Shown piece by piece: positions 35,231 through 45,896 of a DNA stretch of 64,000 bases (its first letter is position 1; every line of letters begins with the position of its first letter). A program made the translations under genes and the position numbers. This DNA is from Oreohelix idahoensis (lineage: Eukaryota; Mollusca; Gastropoda; Stylommatophora; Oreohelicidae), in the NCBI GenBank assembly GCA_024509875.1, contig JAMPIV010014148.1, forward strand, positions 248,001 through 312,000. Reading direction: 5' to 3'. Under the pieces are notes generated by a model. The model did no database searches, was not told the DNA's origin, and worked only from the letters and a program-made list of their open reading frames with translations.

Positions 35231-35519
35231 TTCTTCTTCTTCTTCTTCGTACACTCTCAGACGTCCACTTGAATGTTCTCAAAGAAAGCAGCAGTCAGTT
35301 TGAGGCTATTTGAATCCCCGTAAAGCTTTTCCACGAAAGGAGCTGGCGTCGGCCATATGCACTTTTTCTGTACCACATATAAGGGGCAACTTTGAAGCAG
35401 ATGTTCAGCAGTCATTTTATCAGTGCCACAGTTACACTGATCGGTAGTTCCTGTCTTTACTTGTTGAATAGATGGTATCTCAATCTGTTGTGGCCAGTGC
35501 GGAGTCTGAAGATTACCAC
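35231..35519 (-). pseudogene. 5'-truncated LINE with RNase H C terminus and (GAA)n tail
   Basis: Flanked by exact 11-bp duplications TAAGTTCGTTC (35220-35230, 35520-35530). On the minus strand it reads QIEIPSIQQVKTGTTDQCNCGTDK, then AEHLLQSCPLY ... WPTPAPFVEKLYG, and ends FFENIQVDV with a stop near 35257. The CxC...EHLLxxC motif after an RNase H-like region is the C terminus of certain RNase H-bearing non-LTR retrotransposons. On the plus strand the left end is (TTC)6, i.e. a (GAA)n 3' tail. Copy 2 at 61700-61720 lacks the insertion. Only 289 bp were inserted, typical of abortive reverse transcription. Confidence 0.8.
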
Positions 35520-35960
35520 TAAGTTCGTTCGTCTCCCTTGGTTTATGCATCGCATCTATTACCTCGTATCTCATAATCCTTGCCTTTCCATGCCGCTCCT
35601 TTTCTCTGCATTTACCGTTATTTCTCCTATTTCTCTCTCCATCTGGACTCGTGTATCGGTAATCACGTCGATCCTCATCTCTTCCACTACTACTTCTCTT
35701 ATTTCTCTCTCTATATCGGCTCTGAGATCGGTACTCTCTTTGATCTCTACTTCCCCTTCTGTTCTCCTTGTTCTTTGACTCTTTGTATTTTCTATCGATA
35801 TATCTGTAAAGTGCTGCTATCTCTATGTTGTCCTCCCTTTCCCCACTATTTCTTCGTCCATGGGCCCTTCTATCCTTGTCCCTACGACTACCAACGCAAT
35901 CTTCGTCAGACTCTGACGAAACTGAGTACCATGATATGGACGTGTCTAAATCTTGTTGTC

Positions 35961-36094
35961 TTCTCCTGTTATGTCTATGATCGACTTTGTCTACTTCTCC
36001 TGTTATGTCTATGATCGACTTTCTACTTCTCCTGTTATGTCTATGATCGACTTTGTCTACTTCTCCTGTTATGTCTATGATCGACTTTGTCTAC
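35961..36094. repeat. 34-bp tandem repeat, four units (two units in copy 2)
   Basis: Units start ttctcctgttatgtctatga at 35961, 35995, 36027 and 36061; the second is two bases short. Copy 2 has only two units (62159-62226). As 34 is not a multiple of three, each unit changes the reading frame of the overlapping minus-strand protein. Confidence 0.85.
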
Positions 36095-36120
36095 TTCTCT
36101 TGCCCTTCTCCTTCTATTTG

Positions 36121-36128
36121 GTCTCACC
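36121..36128. repeat. 8-bp target-site duplication of the hAT element (left)
   Basis: GTCTCACC here and at 50178-50185. Copy 2 has one GTCTCACC at 62252-62259, the empty site. Confidence 0.9.
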
Positions 36129-37061
36129 CAGTGGCGGCTTTCTTTAATGAGCTGTTGAGCTGCAGCACCCCCTGTTAAAAAAAGGACTGCACGGCTGTTT
36201 GTGCCCTATACCAGAGCGCTCTTTTAGTTTCGGTGACCGGAATTCTGACACCGGGTATAAAATTTTCGTGTTCACCGTAAAAGACTATTTAAGTTTTTGG
36301 CGGGGAAAATCAGCTGTTGTGTGTGTAAAATCTGTAAAATATAAATCATTACACACTCGTTCTGGATAAACACAGCGCTAAAATTCTTTTGTGTACTGTA
36401 ACTTTGTTCTGTGTTCTATGTTTGATTGCATTTTTATTTGTTTTAAATTAGTTTTGACGGAGTTACAGACTTTTGAAAACAGCGTCATCATTTAAGGAAA
36501 TTCATAAAATAAGTAATCTTTTTATTAATTTAATATCTAAAAATCGGCCCATTCGTTTGAGTTTATAATTATAAAGACTTCTCGAAGGGAAGCTAAAGAT
36601 TATTTCCACATACTTTTTTTTTTGGTTTCATATCTTGAGAATGTGTGGTAGTCAGTTTTGTGAGTGTGGCATTACAAGAACAAGCATATTGTCACCAGAT
36701 TTTATAGCATTTAAATCCCTTTAAACGCATTCCTGATACCCACAAATCTTAAATAAGGTAGTAAAAAAATAACTTTTTGTAAAGCACCATCTGTTTTTGC
36801 ATTTTCATTCATTTACAATGATATTTAGCTACGTATATAAGCGTCAGAAAACATGTAAAGCTATAGATAGATTACTTCCACATAATTTGATCTATCTTTC
36901 AAGTCTTGTTAATCATCTATTTATATTATGAATTTTTTTTTAATTGTGTGTGAGATAAGGACTGTTCCATTGGTGTTCTTTGGTAGACAATCCTGTGCAC
37001 ACGACGGCTGCCAGCGAATTCTAAGTAACTGTTTGTATATCTTCTTTCATTCAAAGTTACA

Positions 37062-38217
37062 ATGCAGGTAGTAAATTTAGAGAAACCAAATTCTAAATCT
37101 AATACCATCCTTTTATCAATGGCTAGAGTCAGAGATACATATGATAATTTAGAAATATTTATGAATGGCATGAAAGCTCAGATAGAGTCACTAAAATATT
37201 TAGAGTGGGATGGTAAACAAGTTGTTGTTTTCTTATTCGGGGATTATTTCCTTGTTTTGCTGGAGACACCACAGACATGGGTATATTCCTTGAGCTCCAG
37301 ACAAACCAAACATTTTCATCAAAGACATCCAGAGAGCATACAACTTGCAAACCAAGAAGTTTGGCCATGTTGATAAGAGATTACAATAGATATATGAAAT
37401 ATGGGAAAGGGAATAAAAGGCAAGTGGCACATTACCATAATTGTTTACACAAACCAATGTTAGAGATTGAAATTGAAAATGTAGCTCCTCCTTACCTTCA
37501 TATTTTATTAGGCATTGTTTTGAAACACCACAGACTTCTAGAACAGGTAGCTGATACAATAGACGCAAAGATATTTGAGAATTCGCAAGAGATACATGCA
37601 AACATTAGTACTTTTAAGAACTTGAAGAGATTTAGTAGGAACTGGAAATAGGCAGAAGAATTAGGAGCTAAAATTGAATTTTTCAGGTAGGTATTGAACT
37701 TTGTGAGGATAAGGAGGAAACAGATAATTTTAAAGTTAGACTTAAAAATGCACAAGATGCGCTGGCCAAACTTCAGTTTCAAGATCTGTGTACTAGGTCT
37801 GGTCCAGTTTGCTCACACATGGACAAGGTACTAGCCAAACACAAAATCATACAACAGGCTTATAATAGCAGAGCATTTATAGGGAATCACTGCCACAGAT
37901 ATCTCACACAAAAAGTTTATAAAGATCTTACAAGAGCAATCATTACACAAACACTGAAAATTACAGACAAACAAGATATAACTAACATAGCTTTTATTGC
38001 CCAAGAACAATTCAACTCACTGAAAGAAGCATTTGAGAAAGTACACAACAAAATATCACACAGTAAACCAATTAGTAAAGAATCAATAACAGCATCGATA
38101 GAGACTTATATGTCTTTGTTCAGAAAGCTATTCCCTAGTAAGACAATTCATAAACAGCTCATATTAGAAAAACATTGCGCAGACTGGATCAGAACTCATG
38201 ATGTATGCTTGAGATAA
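37062..38217 (+). pseudogene. Second transposase-like gene in the left arm of the hAT, with an internal micro-inversion
   Basis: Plus frame 37062-37247 reads QVVNLEKPNSKSNT, MARVRDTYDNLEIF, EWDGKQVVVFLFGDY. The next expected block, MFGLSGAQGIYPCLWC, is found on the minus strand of 37248-37325. The plus strand then resumes with RSLAMLIRDYNRY, RQVAHYHNCLHKP, ENVAPPYLHILLGIVLKHHRLLE (37400-37540), NWK and a stop at 37651. After small shifts it continues with CTRSGPVCSHMDKVL, AYNSRAFIGNHCHRYL (37860-37905), EQFNSLKEAFEKVHN and KQLILEKHCADWIRTHD (38150-38200). I recall this order from large unnamed TE protein families of cnidarians and molluscs. It is broken by the inversion and several shifts. 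The superfamily is not certain. Confidence 0.55.
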
Positions 38218-38971
38218 TTGTTAGCTCTCATGTTCTGGGGACAATTGGGTGTGTTATTTTAAGGTTATAAATGTGGACATGCAATTTAAACTTTCAATAA
38301 TTAATGTTTGACGCATGAAACCAAAACAAAACTTTGATATCCATTTTCTGCAGGTTTTCTACTTTTGATTTCTGTAATTTGTAATGCATGTTGATTGTGA
38401 CCGTTTTAGTGTAAATTGAATTAGAAACAAACCATAACAAAATGTAAAAAAAAACCGTAAATTTTACACTATTTCAGACTATTATATCTTCTGTTCTAAT
38501 TGTGATAAAATGTTTGTTCTTGTTCTAAAATTTACTCTAACATTTCTAGTCTAGCTTTACGCAAAATTAAAGCCGGTATTTATAATAAAAAAGTAGCCTA
38601 AAAGCATTAATTAAGCCCTATCAAAAGTAAACATCGCCACATGTTTTTCCCATTAGGAAGCTGACCACGTGACCTCTGTCAAGTGGGCTATAAATAGCGC
38701 GGTCGGGGAAAAAGGGGAAATAACTAAAAGATCGCTCGCAAACAGCCGTGACTGCATACTGTCTCTAATAATACATAATCCGGACAGACCAAAAAATACA
38801 AAAAAATTGAGGTTACACCGGAAGGGTTGAATACAAAACAAACAAAAATTATCCAACACCGTATTGTGGAGTGCTGCAAACGATTACAGTTCAAGTGACC
38901 TTTACCTCTTATAAGCAAATGCTTGTTATACACAGCAAGAGGCCAGCTGCGTTTGGTTTGAATTTATTTAA
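38218..38971. other. No gene seen
   Basis: AT-rich sequence after the left-arm transposase remnant. No ends, repeats or domains were recognised except the TTAA flank of the MITE at 38968-38971. Confidence 0.3.
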
Positions 38972-39067
38972 CTCTTTGACTCCGGAACAACGCTCTGAGC
39001 GTGGTTTTTAGACTATGACGAATTAAAATTACGGCACAGGGTGAAAAATAATTGCGGTGTCAAAGAG
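38972..39067. mobile_element. 96-bp MITE flanked by TTAA
   Basis: TTAA at 38968-38971 and 39068-39071 flank CTCTTTGACTCCGG at the left. At the right is the complement of CTCTTTGACACCGC. Counting TTAA, 13 bases are perfectly inverted, then one mismatch. No coding capacity. The TTAA target points to mobilisation by a piggyBac- or Kolobok-type transposase. Confidence 0.65.
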
Positions 39068-39219
39068 TTAACAAGTGCTGCAACGGAACACAGCTCAAGT
39101 GGAAATTAAATCTATCAAGCGACTGTTTACGTGCGCGTTCACCACAATACCGTAAAACGTTGGTCAATTGCATTGTTTTGAGATTAATTTAATGCAGATA
39201 TTTTCTTGTGTGTTGAATA

Positions 39220-39224
39220 ATTAT
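39220..39224. repeat. 5-bp target-site duplication of element C (left)
   Basis: ATTAT here and at 47869-47873. Confidence 0.9.
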
Positions 39225-41196
39225 TGTAGCGAAAGGTTTTCCTATTATGATAATAGTGGTAGAGCAGAAGTAGAATCTCTCTCCAGAAAGTATGAAGTTC
39301 CAGTGCCCGAGAAGTACACTGGTATCACAAGTGAGTTACAGCTGTGAATACTCTGAGCTGGACAATAGATTTAGGCTTCAGAAGTATAAGTTGCTACTTT
39401 CGCTATCGTAACCCTATGTGATAATATAATTAAATTTGAAAAAGTAACTCAAAATTTAACAGTTAAAAATTTAACAAGTCAAATGAGTACAATTATCCAA
39501 TTTATTATGTACATCTATATATTCTTGTAATGATAAATGGGTGTTGGAAGATGGTAAAATGTATGATTATTTACAGTTACAAATTAAAATAACTAATAGA
39601 AAAAGTCTTGGATTTATCTTCCACTGAATTTACAACAAAAGGATTGTCACATTATCTCTTGCCATCTAGTTGTCATCATTAGACAGTCGTTTTAGAAACT
39701 GCTCACAGGATTTGTTGGATGGATACAAAGAAACTCAACTTTAGCCACGTCTGCTCGAGGTTCCTCCGACACACTGGAGTACGGAAGACTTTCCTTCAGC
39801 CCGCCCTATAACTACGGGGGACTAAGGTGTTGAAGTTTGGTTGACCTCTAGGCTTCAGTGAGCTGGATCAACTTCTTCAAGTCTTTAGTTTCTCGATCAG
39901 GAGTGATCATAAACATTGATCATAAAAACCTGGAACAAGAAGTAATAGGTGGCCATGTTGTTTCAACAATCTCACCACCAACTACTGTTCATGATGCGAC
40001 CATGTCTTCAGTGTTTGTATATAAATGAATGAATCATGGTAGTATGTTACAGAGATAGCATGATAAGATAATGTATACTGTGCAGAATTAACAAATTACA
40101 TGAATAAATCACAGGTTATGATACATGGGTACGATATAACCCTTGCCTTCCACATATGGATGTCAAGTCACTTATGTACTTGCTGGTATGTCGTAAGCTT
40201 CCAGGCAAGAACTAGCCATGATATATGTGGCTAACCAATTAATGGTTATGCTTCCTGACAATGCCGGTGAAGGTTATCTCTGGTTAGCGTCATTCTCTTT
40301 TTTATTATATCTGATACAATCAATCAGAAATAAAATCTGAAATAAAATGATATTATTCATACATATATCTTTAATAAACTTACATACCCTCTTAGGATCT
40401 ATAAGCTCACGGTGAGATTATTTTGGTTGAAGTTAATCTGCCCTGCATGCAGCGTGAAAAAATAACTTTTCTTGCAGATACTGTCTTCCAGTTTCTCACT
40501 TTGGCTTCTGGATTTGGTGTGTGATTTTCAACGCGTCCCTCTGTCCTTATATTTCAGTCTCTCGCGCGTACGAGAAAGCACCTCTAAAAGTCCCAAAAGA
40601 TTTTCGTTTCATCTCCTGGTTTGAGGCTATTTGAAGCAATCTGTGTTTTTCCTGTACTTGTTTTTTTCTTCTGTTCACTACACACTTATATTCTTCCGTC
40701 CTTTCTATGTATCATTTCCTTTTCCCCATATGAGGCTTTCATTACATATAAGTTTTATACAAATCCGTTGAGGCTTGTTAGTGTAATAAATTTTTAAAGA
40801 TTATTAGCTAACTTTTAGCCGATGTGATGAAGGTGAAAAATATTAATTATCTTTAAAACTATTTATATTTGAATAATATCCTTTTGGATATAATTCCTAG
40901 TCTATCTCCTTTGTTGAATTATTTTTATTTAATATTATTCCAACCGGGCGTTCTCCGGTAGTTAATAATTTAATGTCCAGTAAATGCAAACTTTGAAAGT
41001 CCGCCATTCATTCTTATTAGCTATTTCCCCATTCTTCAGTAATACTGTATGGCTTTTAACCGTAAGTCACATTTCCCGTCTACTACAAACTTCAAAGAAA
41101 GACCGCCGCGCTGACCTTGCGCTGGTGTGTGTGTGTGGGAGTCGCGCTACACATTTTTTTTCCACAACAAAGCAAGAGGAACCAAATTTCGCTACA
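39225..41196 (-). repeat. 3' LTR of element C (1972 bp)
   Basis: Partner of 45897-47868. Differences are scattered single bases, for example in the 40110-40240 interval and near 41028-41040. Confidence 0.95.
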
Positions 41197-41212
41197 GAGC
41201 CCTCTTCTTTAA
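41197..41212 (-). promoter_or_regulatory. Polypurine tract of element C
   Basis: Minus strand TTAAAGAAGAGGGCTC directly precedes the LTR start TGTAGCGAAA. Confidence 0.75.
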
Positions 41213-41228
41213 AACAGTGCATGCACAG

Positions 41229-44200
41229 TTAACTTTTTGGTAACTCATGCTGCAGTTTCTCCTTACTTTTCTGTTTTTCTATATCTCCTTTGATAGGATG
41301 ACGACTTAAAAAATCGGGTCCAAGATTGTCCCGTCCTGGAATGTATCTCACATTGAACGAATATGGAGATAACAGTAAACTCCACCTTAAAAGTCGTGAA
41401 TTTAATTTTTTAGACACTGCTAAAAACATCAAAGGCTGGTGATCACTTTCCACAATGAAGTGTTTCCCGTAAAGAAAAGGGGCGAATTTGTTGATCGACC
41501 AGACCAAAGCGAGGCATTCACGTTCAACGGTAGAATAATTTCTTTCAGCTGTATTTAACTTTCTACTGGCAAAAGCTACTGGTAATAGCATATGTGGCGG
41601 TGTGTCTGCCCGCTGTAGTAATGTTGCTCCGATGCCTACATTGCTAGCATCCGTTCTTAGTACGAATTCTTGTGTGAGATCGGGAAGGGCAAGGATAGGT
41701 TTATTTGTCAGCTTATTTTTCAACTCTGTATAAGCCTGTTCACACTCCGCAGTCCATTGTATTTTATCCGGCTGACCTTTTTTGGTTAAGTCGGTTAATG
41801 GCGCGCACAATGAGTTAAAATGGGGTATATATTTCTGATAAAACCCGCACAGTGACACAAAGGATCTTACATCCTTCTTAGTTTGTGGTCTTGGTGCTTT
41901 TCTCATTTTCTCTACATTCTTTGGGTCCGGAGACATTTGCCCTGTAGAGATAGTGTGACCTAAAAATTCCAATGTCTCACATCCAATATGACACTTAGTT
42001 GGGCGTGCTGTCAATCCCGTTTCTCTCAATCTACCTAACAACATGGAGAGTGCTACTACGTGTTCCTCGAATGTAGTGGTAGCAATCAGAATATCATCCA
42101 TGAAGTTGGTGATATGAGGATTTTGTAATGGTTCCAACAATTTCCTCATCATTCTGGTGAAGATACTTGGAGCATTCTTTAAACCAAATGGGAGTACATT
42201 GAACTCGTAATGTCCATCCGGTGTACTAAAGGCTAACAGTTTCCTAACTTCTGGTTTCACTGGTATTTGGTAGTATCCCTTGCTTAGATCTACTTTTGAA
42301 AAATACCGAGCCTTACTCAATGTAGCAAACAACTGATTGGTGTCAGGTAATGGGTCTACCTGAGATTCAGTGATAGCATTTAGTTTCCTATAATCAATGC
42401 ATAACCTGTGTTCACCACTAGGCTTCCTTAATAGCACCACACTTGAGCTGTAGGGAGATTCAGACTTTGAAATAATTTTCTCTTTTAAGAGATAGTCAAT
42501 CTCATCCTTGAGTGCCTGTCCTTTAGCATAAGGTATAGGGTATGTCCGCATACAAACTGGTGTAGGGTCAGTAATCGTCATGTCATACTCTAACAGATTA
42601 GTACACCCCGGCTTATCTGTGAGTACATCAGCATGGATTTCTAACACCTCCTGAACCTTTTTCCTCTGCTCAAGAGTTAAATGTTCACTCACATTAACCT
42701 GAGCATAGCTTTCCGTAGTTGTTAGGGGGTATTCCATGGAGGAAATTGGTTCATCCTGCATTTCTGTTGCAATGGCCAGGGTCATGATATGTGCAACTTC
42801 TGATGCTTCCCTGTCATAATACTTTTTAAGAAGGTTGACATGATACACCTTCTCCTTTCCTTTCTTGTCAATCTTATAGTTGGTCCGGGAAAGTTTTTCC
42901 AATATGACGTAGGGTCCCTGCCATCCAATTTGCAATTTATTATTGCTGCTGGGCAACAGTAACAGAACCTTTTCTCCCACCTCAAGTTCCCTATCTTTTG
43001 CTGTTTTATTGTAGTAAGCAGCCTGCTTCCTCCTGGCCTGTCTCAAGTTATCATTTGCCAGTTTCCAACTTGTTTTCAATCGAGATGTCAACTCGTTGAC
43101 GTATTGGTATGAAGAAGTCACGGTTTCTTCTGCTTTTTCATCAGTCCATGTCCGCAACAATGCTTCCAGTGGACCTTTGATTGGTCGTCCAAACAACAAT
43201 GTAGCTGGAGCCAATCCTGTGGAGTTATGTGGGACTTCCCTATAGGCAAATAGTGCTGAGGGTAAGTATGTGTCCCAAGTTTCAGGTTTCTCACTAGCCA
43301 ACTTTCTAAGGATTGAAATGAGCGTGCCATTGAACCGCTCTACTTGACCATTCCCTTGGGCGTGGTACGGGCTACAGTGATAATGTCTAGCTTGAAATAA
43401 CCTGAATACTTCTTGTGTTAGCTTTCCCCTAAACTGAGAACCATTGTCAGTCAATATTTGATGTGGGAAACCTAATCGGGTGAATATTGTTAACAGTGCC
43501 TCTGCCACATGTTTCGAATCTATCGATGACATTGCTACTGCCTCTCCCCACATAGAGCAAGTATCGACCAAGGTTAAGATATATGCATTTCTCTTCTTGG
43601 TCCTACTGAGGGGTCCAACAATATCCACGGCAACACGTTCGAAGGGCGTTCCCATGATGGGCATTTCTCCCAGTGTTGCTGGTGCAGTCCTATGTTTAGG
43701 AGCTACTCTTTGGCATTCTGGACAGGATCTCACATACCTCTTTATGTCCTCTGTGATCCCTGGCCAAAAGTAGTGACAGGCTATCCGTTGTCCAGTGGCC
43801 CCTATTCCCATATGTCCACTGAAGGGTATAGCATGTCCTAGCTTCATAACCTGCTCCCTGTATGATTTTGGCACTACAAGCTGTCCATGTCCTTTTGGTC
43901 CTGTTCCAGCTTTTCTATATAGTAGGCCATTTTTCATATATAAGTCTCCTTTCTCTGGAGGGTTATGGCTTTTAGGTAATTTGCCAAAGCAAGGCTTCAA
44001 TGTACTGTCAGCAGTTTGAGCCTTTCTCATCTCTTCTGGATGAGTATTGATGATAGTGTCCTCCTCTTTCTTAGAGCTTGCCCTGGTCTGGACTGTTGCC
44101 ATCACTATGGGTCTTATAGGTTCTCCTAGAAAGACATATCTACATCCCAGTATTAATGGGTAGATAGGGTTGTCCATCACTGCTGCTTTGATCTCTCCTT

Positions 44201-45620
44201 CCACATAGCGAGATCTTATGTTGATTCGGGCTATGGGCAGTGTCATGGTTCCTGCTCCCTTGACTGGTCCTCTGATTTCCACTGTTTCTGTGGTTATCTG
44301 TTCCGGACTCACCAGAGAAGAGCACACTACTGAGTCAAAGTCCAAGCCTGTATCATATAAGCACAGTACTTGGGTGCCATTCAAGGTCACTTCCTCACAG
44401 ACAGGGGGATGATGGAGGTCCTTCTGACTATCTGCCAGGTCCTTCCTTCCCTTGTTCTCTGTTGTAAGGCATGCAGCGTGATGAGGAGGGTTTTTCCGTC
44501 TGCATTCCGCAGTATTGTGGTTACTCATTTGGCAAGATTTACACCACTTTCCTTCCTTTCTTGGAGGTTTCTTTTCTGATCCTAGAGGGTTTTTGTCTTT
44601 ATAATCAGTTCTGTGTTTGTTCTTGTTGGAATTGTCCCTGTGTTCATAGTTGGTAAAGTTTTGTGAAGGTTTGAAGTTCTCACCCTGCTTCTTCTTATTT
44701 CCTGATACTTCTGACTGAGCTGCTTGATATCTTTCAGCCATGGTTAAAATATCTTCCAATCTCTCAGCTCCTTGCTCCATAAGAAATTTTCTCATTTCTT
44801 GAGGCATGGATTCTCTCAGTTGTTCCATCATGACCATTTCTTTTATATCTTGACATTTTCCTAAGCTAATCCATTTTGTCAGATAAGTTTCCAATCTGGC
44901 AGAAAACTGGTGATAGTTTTCTCCTGGAAGTAGCTTAGCAGTTCGGAATCTCTTTCTATAAGATTCAGAATTCTTTTCGTACCTGACCAGTAAAGCTTGT
45001 TTTAAGATTTCATAATCTTCCTGGTCTTCTTTTGAGAGTTTTAAATAAACATCGTATGAAACTCCCCTCAACCCCTGAGATAGCTTAAGGCTCCATTTTT
45101 CCTTTTCCAATCCATAGGTAGAGGCCAGTCTCTCATATCTATCCAGGTACGACTCAATGGCGTCCTCCTTCTCAATAAATGGATCCAGGTGGAAACTCAT
45201 GGCTCCATTTGCCGTGCTGTGGTTGGAGCTCTCAGAGTGAGGTGAGCTAGCACCATGATTGCTAGCTGCTCCCTGGAGTTCAAGTTCCTTTAAACTTAAC
45301 TCATGAGCTCTTTGTAACCTTCTTTCTTCAGCTTCAGCCTCAACTTCAAATCTTTTGGCTTCTCTTTCTGCTTCTAACCTTTTGGCTTCTCTCTCTGCTT
45401 CCATTCTTTTGGCTTCTCTTTCTGCCTCTAATTTCTTAGCTTCAGCCTCAACTTCCATTCTTTTAGTCTCTCTTTCAGCTTCAGCTTCCATTCTTTTAGT
45501 CTCTCTATCTAAATATTTATCCACTTCAGTTGTGATATGTCGAATTAGAGCATCTCCTGTCATACCCAAGTCTTTTCCTTCCTGCATAATCGCAGCTCTA
45601 AACTTCACCAATTCAGCCAT
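41229..45620 (-). CDS. Gag-Pol polyprotein of element C (gag, protease, integrase, reverse transcriptase, RNase H)
   Basis: One uninterrupted frame of 1463 residues from ATG at 45620. Residues about 30-115 form a charged coiled coil of EAEREAKRMEAE repeats. A capsid-like region follows (to about 310). Zinc knuckle CKSCQMSNHNTAEC is at about 358. Aspartic protease YDTGLDFDSVV is at about 423. Integrase HHCC (HAIPFSGHMG ... CPECQ) spans about 595-632, with catalytic Asp in VAVDIVGPL (667), Asp in ILTDNGSQF (723) and Glu in NGQVERFNGTL (759), and GPY/F-type module IGWQGPYVILEKLS near 900. RT follows, with CIDYRKLNAI, FSKVDLSKGYYQIP, FGLKNAPSIF and the catalytic NFMDDILIA near 1172. RNase H has FVLRTDASNVGIG (1320) and FIVESDHQPLMFL. 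IN before RT is the Gmr1-like order. Gag and pol share one frame, so no frameshift is needed. The start is supported by the homologous start in A. Confidence 0.95.
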   Translation of the reverse strand: MAELVKFRAAIMQEGKDLGMTGDALIRHITTEVDKYLDRETKRMEAEAERETKRMEVEAEAKKLEAEREAKRMEAEREAKRLEAEREAKRFEVEAEAEERRLQRAHELSLKELELQGAASNHGASSPHSESSNHSTANGAMSFHLDPFIEKEDAIESYLDRYERLASTYGLEKEKWSLKLSQGLRGVSYDVYLKLSKEDQEDYEILKQALLVRYEKNSESYRKRFRTAKLLPGENYHQFSARLETYLTKWISLGKCQDIKEMVMMEQLRESMPQEMRKFLMEQGAERLEDILTMAERYQAAQSEVSGNKKKQGENFKPSQNFTNYEHRDNSNKNKHRTDYKDKNPLGSEKKPPRKEGKWCKSCQMSNHNTAECRRKNPPHHAACLTTENKGRKDLADSQKDLHHPPVCEEVTLNGTQVLCLYDTGLDFDSVVCSSLVSPEQITTETVEIRGPVKGAGTMTLPIARINIRSRYVEGEIKAAVMDNPIYPLILGCRYVFLGEPIRPIVMATVQTRASSKKEEDTIINTHPEEMRKAQTADSTLKPCFGKLPKSHNPPEKGDLYMKNGLLYRKAGTGPKGHGQLVVPKSYREQVMKLGHAIPFSGHMGIGATGQRIACHYFWPGITEDIKRYVRSCPECQRVAPKHRTAPATLGEMPIMGTPFERVAVDIVGPLSRTKKRNAYILTLVDTCSMWGEAVAMSSIDSKHVAEALLTIFTRLGFPHQILTDNGSQFRGKLTQEVFRLFQARHYHCSPYHAQGNGQVERFNGTLISILRKLASEKPETWDTYLPSALFAYREVPHNSTGLAPATLLFGRPIKGPLEALLRTWTDEKAEETVTSSYQYVNELTSRLKTSWKLANDNLRQARRKQAAYYNKTAKDRELEVGEKVLLLLPSSNNKLQIGWQGPYVILEKLSRTNYKIDKKGKEKVYHVNLLKKYYDREASEVAHIMTLAIATEMQDEPISSMEYPLTTTESYAQVNVSEHLTLEQRKKVQEVLEIHADVLTDKPGCTNLLEYDMTITDPTPVCMRTYPIPYAKGQALKDEIDYLLKEKIISKSESPYSSSVVLLRKPSGEHRLCIDYRKLNAITESQVDPLPDTNQLFATLSKARYFSKVDLSKGYYQIPVKPEVRKLLAFSTPDGHYEFNVLPFGLKNAPSIFTRMMRKLLEPLQNPHITNFMDDILIATTTFEEHVVALSMLLGRLRETGLTARPTKCHIGCETLEFLGHTISTGQMSPDPKNVEKMRKAPRPQTKKDVRSFVSLCGFYQKYIPHFNSLCAPLTDLTKKGQPDKIQWTAECEQAYTELKNKLTNKPILALPDLTQEFVLRTDASNVGIGATLLQRADTPPHMLLPVAFASRKLNTAERNYSTVERECLALVWSINKFAPFLYGKHFIVESDHQPLMFLAVSKKLNSRLLRWSLLLSPYSFNVRYIPGRDNLGPDFLSRHPIKGDIEKQKSKEKLQHELPKS

Positions 45621-45875
45621 GATGCTTACTTACCAGAGGGTATATAATTTTATCTTCACTAACCAACTAACTTAATTAAAATCAATTAATTACTTTGAAC
45701 AAGACAAATCCTTAAAACCTTGTGAGCGTTTCCTATTTACTTCGTACTCAATGGTACTACTATTACGAAAAAAATTTCTAAGTTTTAGAATTTTCTCAAA
45801 AAAATTTATTTTTACAAACTATTTGTGGCTCAAGATAGAAGAATACATAGATAGTGGCTCAGGATACAAAATAAT
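45621..45875 (-). other. Leader of element C
   Basis: About 255 bases of AT-rich non-coding sequence between primer site and gag ATG. No further gene. Confidence 0.7.
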
Positions 45876-45895
45876 ATCCCGCGAAAGAGCCCCCA
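45876..45895 (-). promoter_or_regulatory. Primer-binding site of element C (tRNA-Pro-like)
   Basis: Minus strand, one base after the LTR: TGGGGGCTCTTTCGCGGGAT. The first nine bases match the complement of a tRNA-Pro 3' end (GAGCCCCCA), as does the later GGGAT. Confidence 0.7.
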
Positions 45896-45896
45896 A

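Larger units (their letters stand above)
35531..36128 (-). pseudogene. Unrecognised charged/RS-rich protein, C-terminal part (segment copy 1)
   Basis: Minus-strand fragments continue the protein that starts at 50931: a tract rich in Arg, Ser, Asp and Glu (RRDKDRRAHGRRNSGERED, then YRYIDRKYKESKNKENRRG, then SRYRERNKRSSSGRDEDRR) ending with IMRYEVIDAMHKPRE near 35530. The hAT insertion at 36129 separates it from its N-terminal part. The 34-bp tandem repeat at 35961-36094 shifts the frame. Copy 2 (61675-62260) has the same region uninterrupted. Composition resembles RS-domain or nucleic-acid-binding proteins, but I do not recognise the family. Confidence 0.5.
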
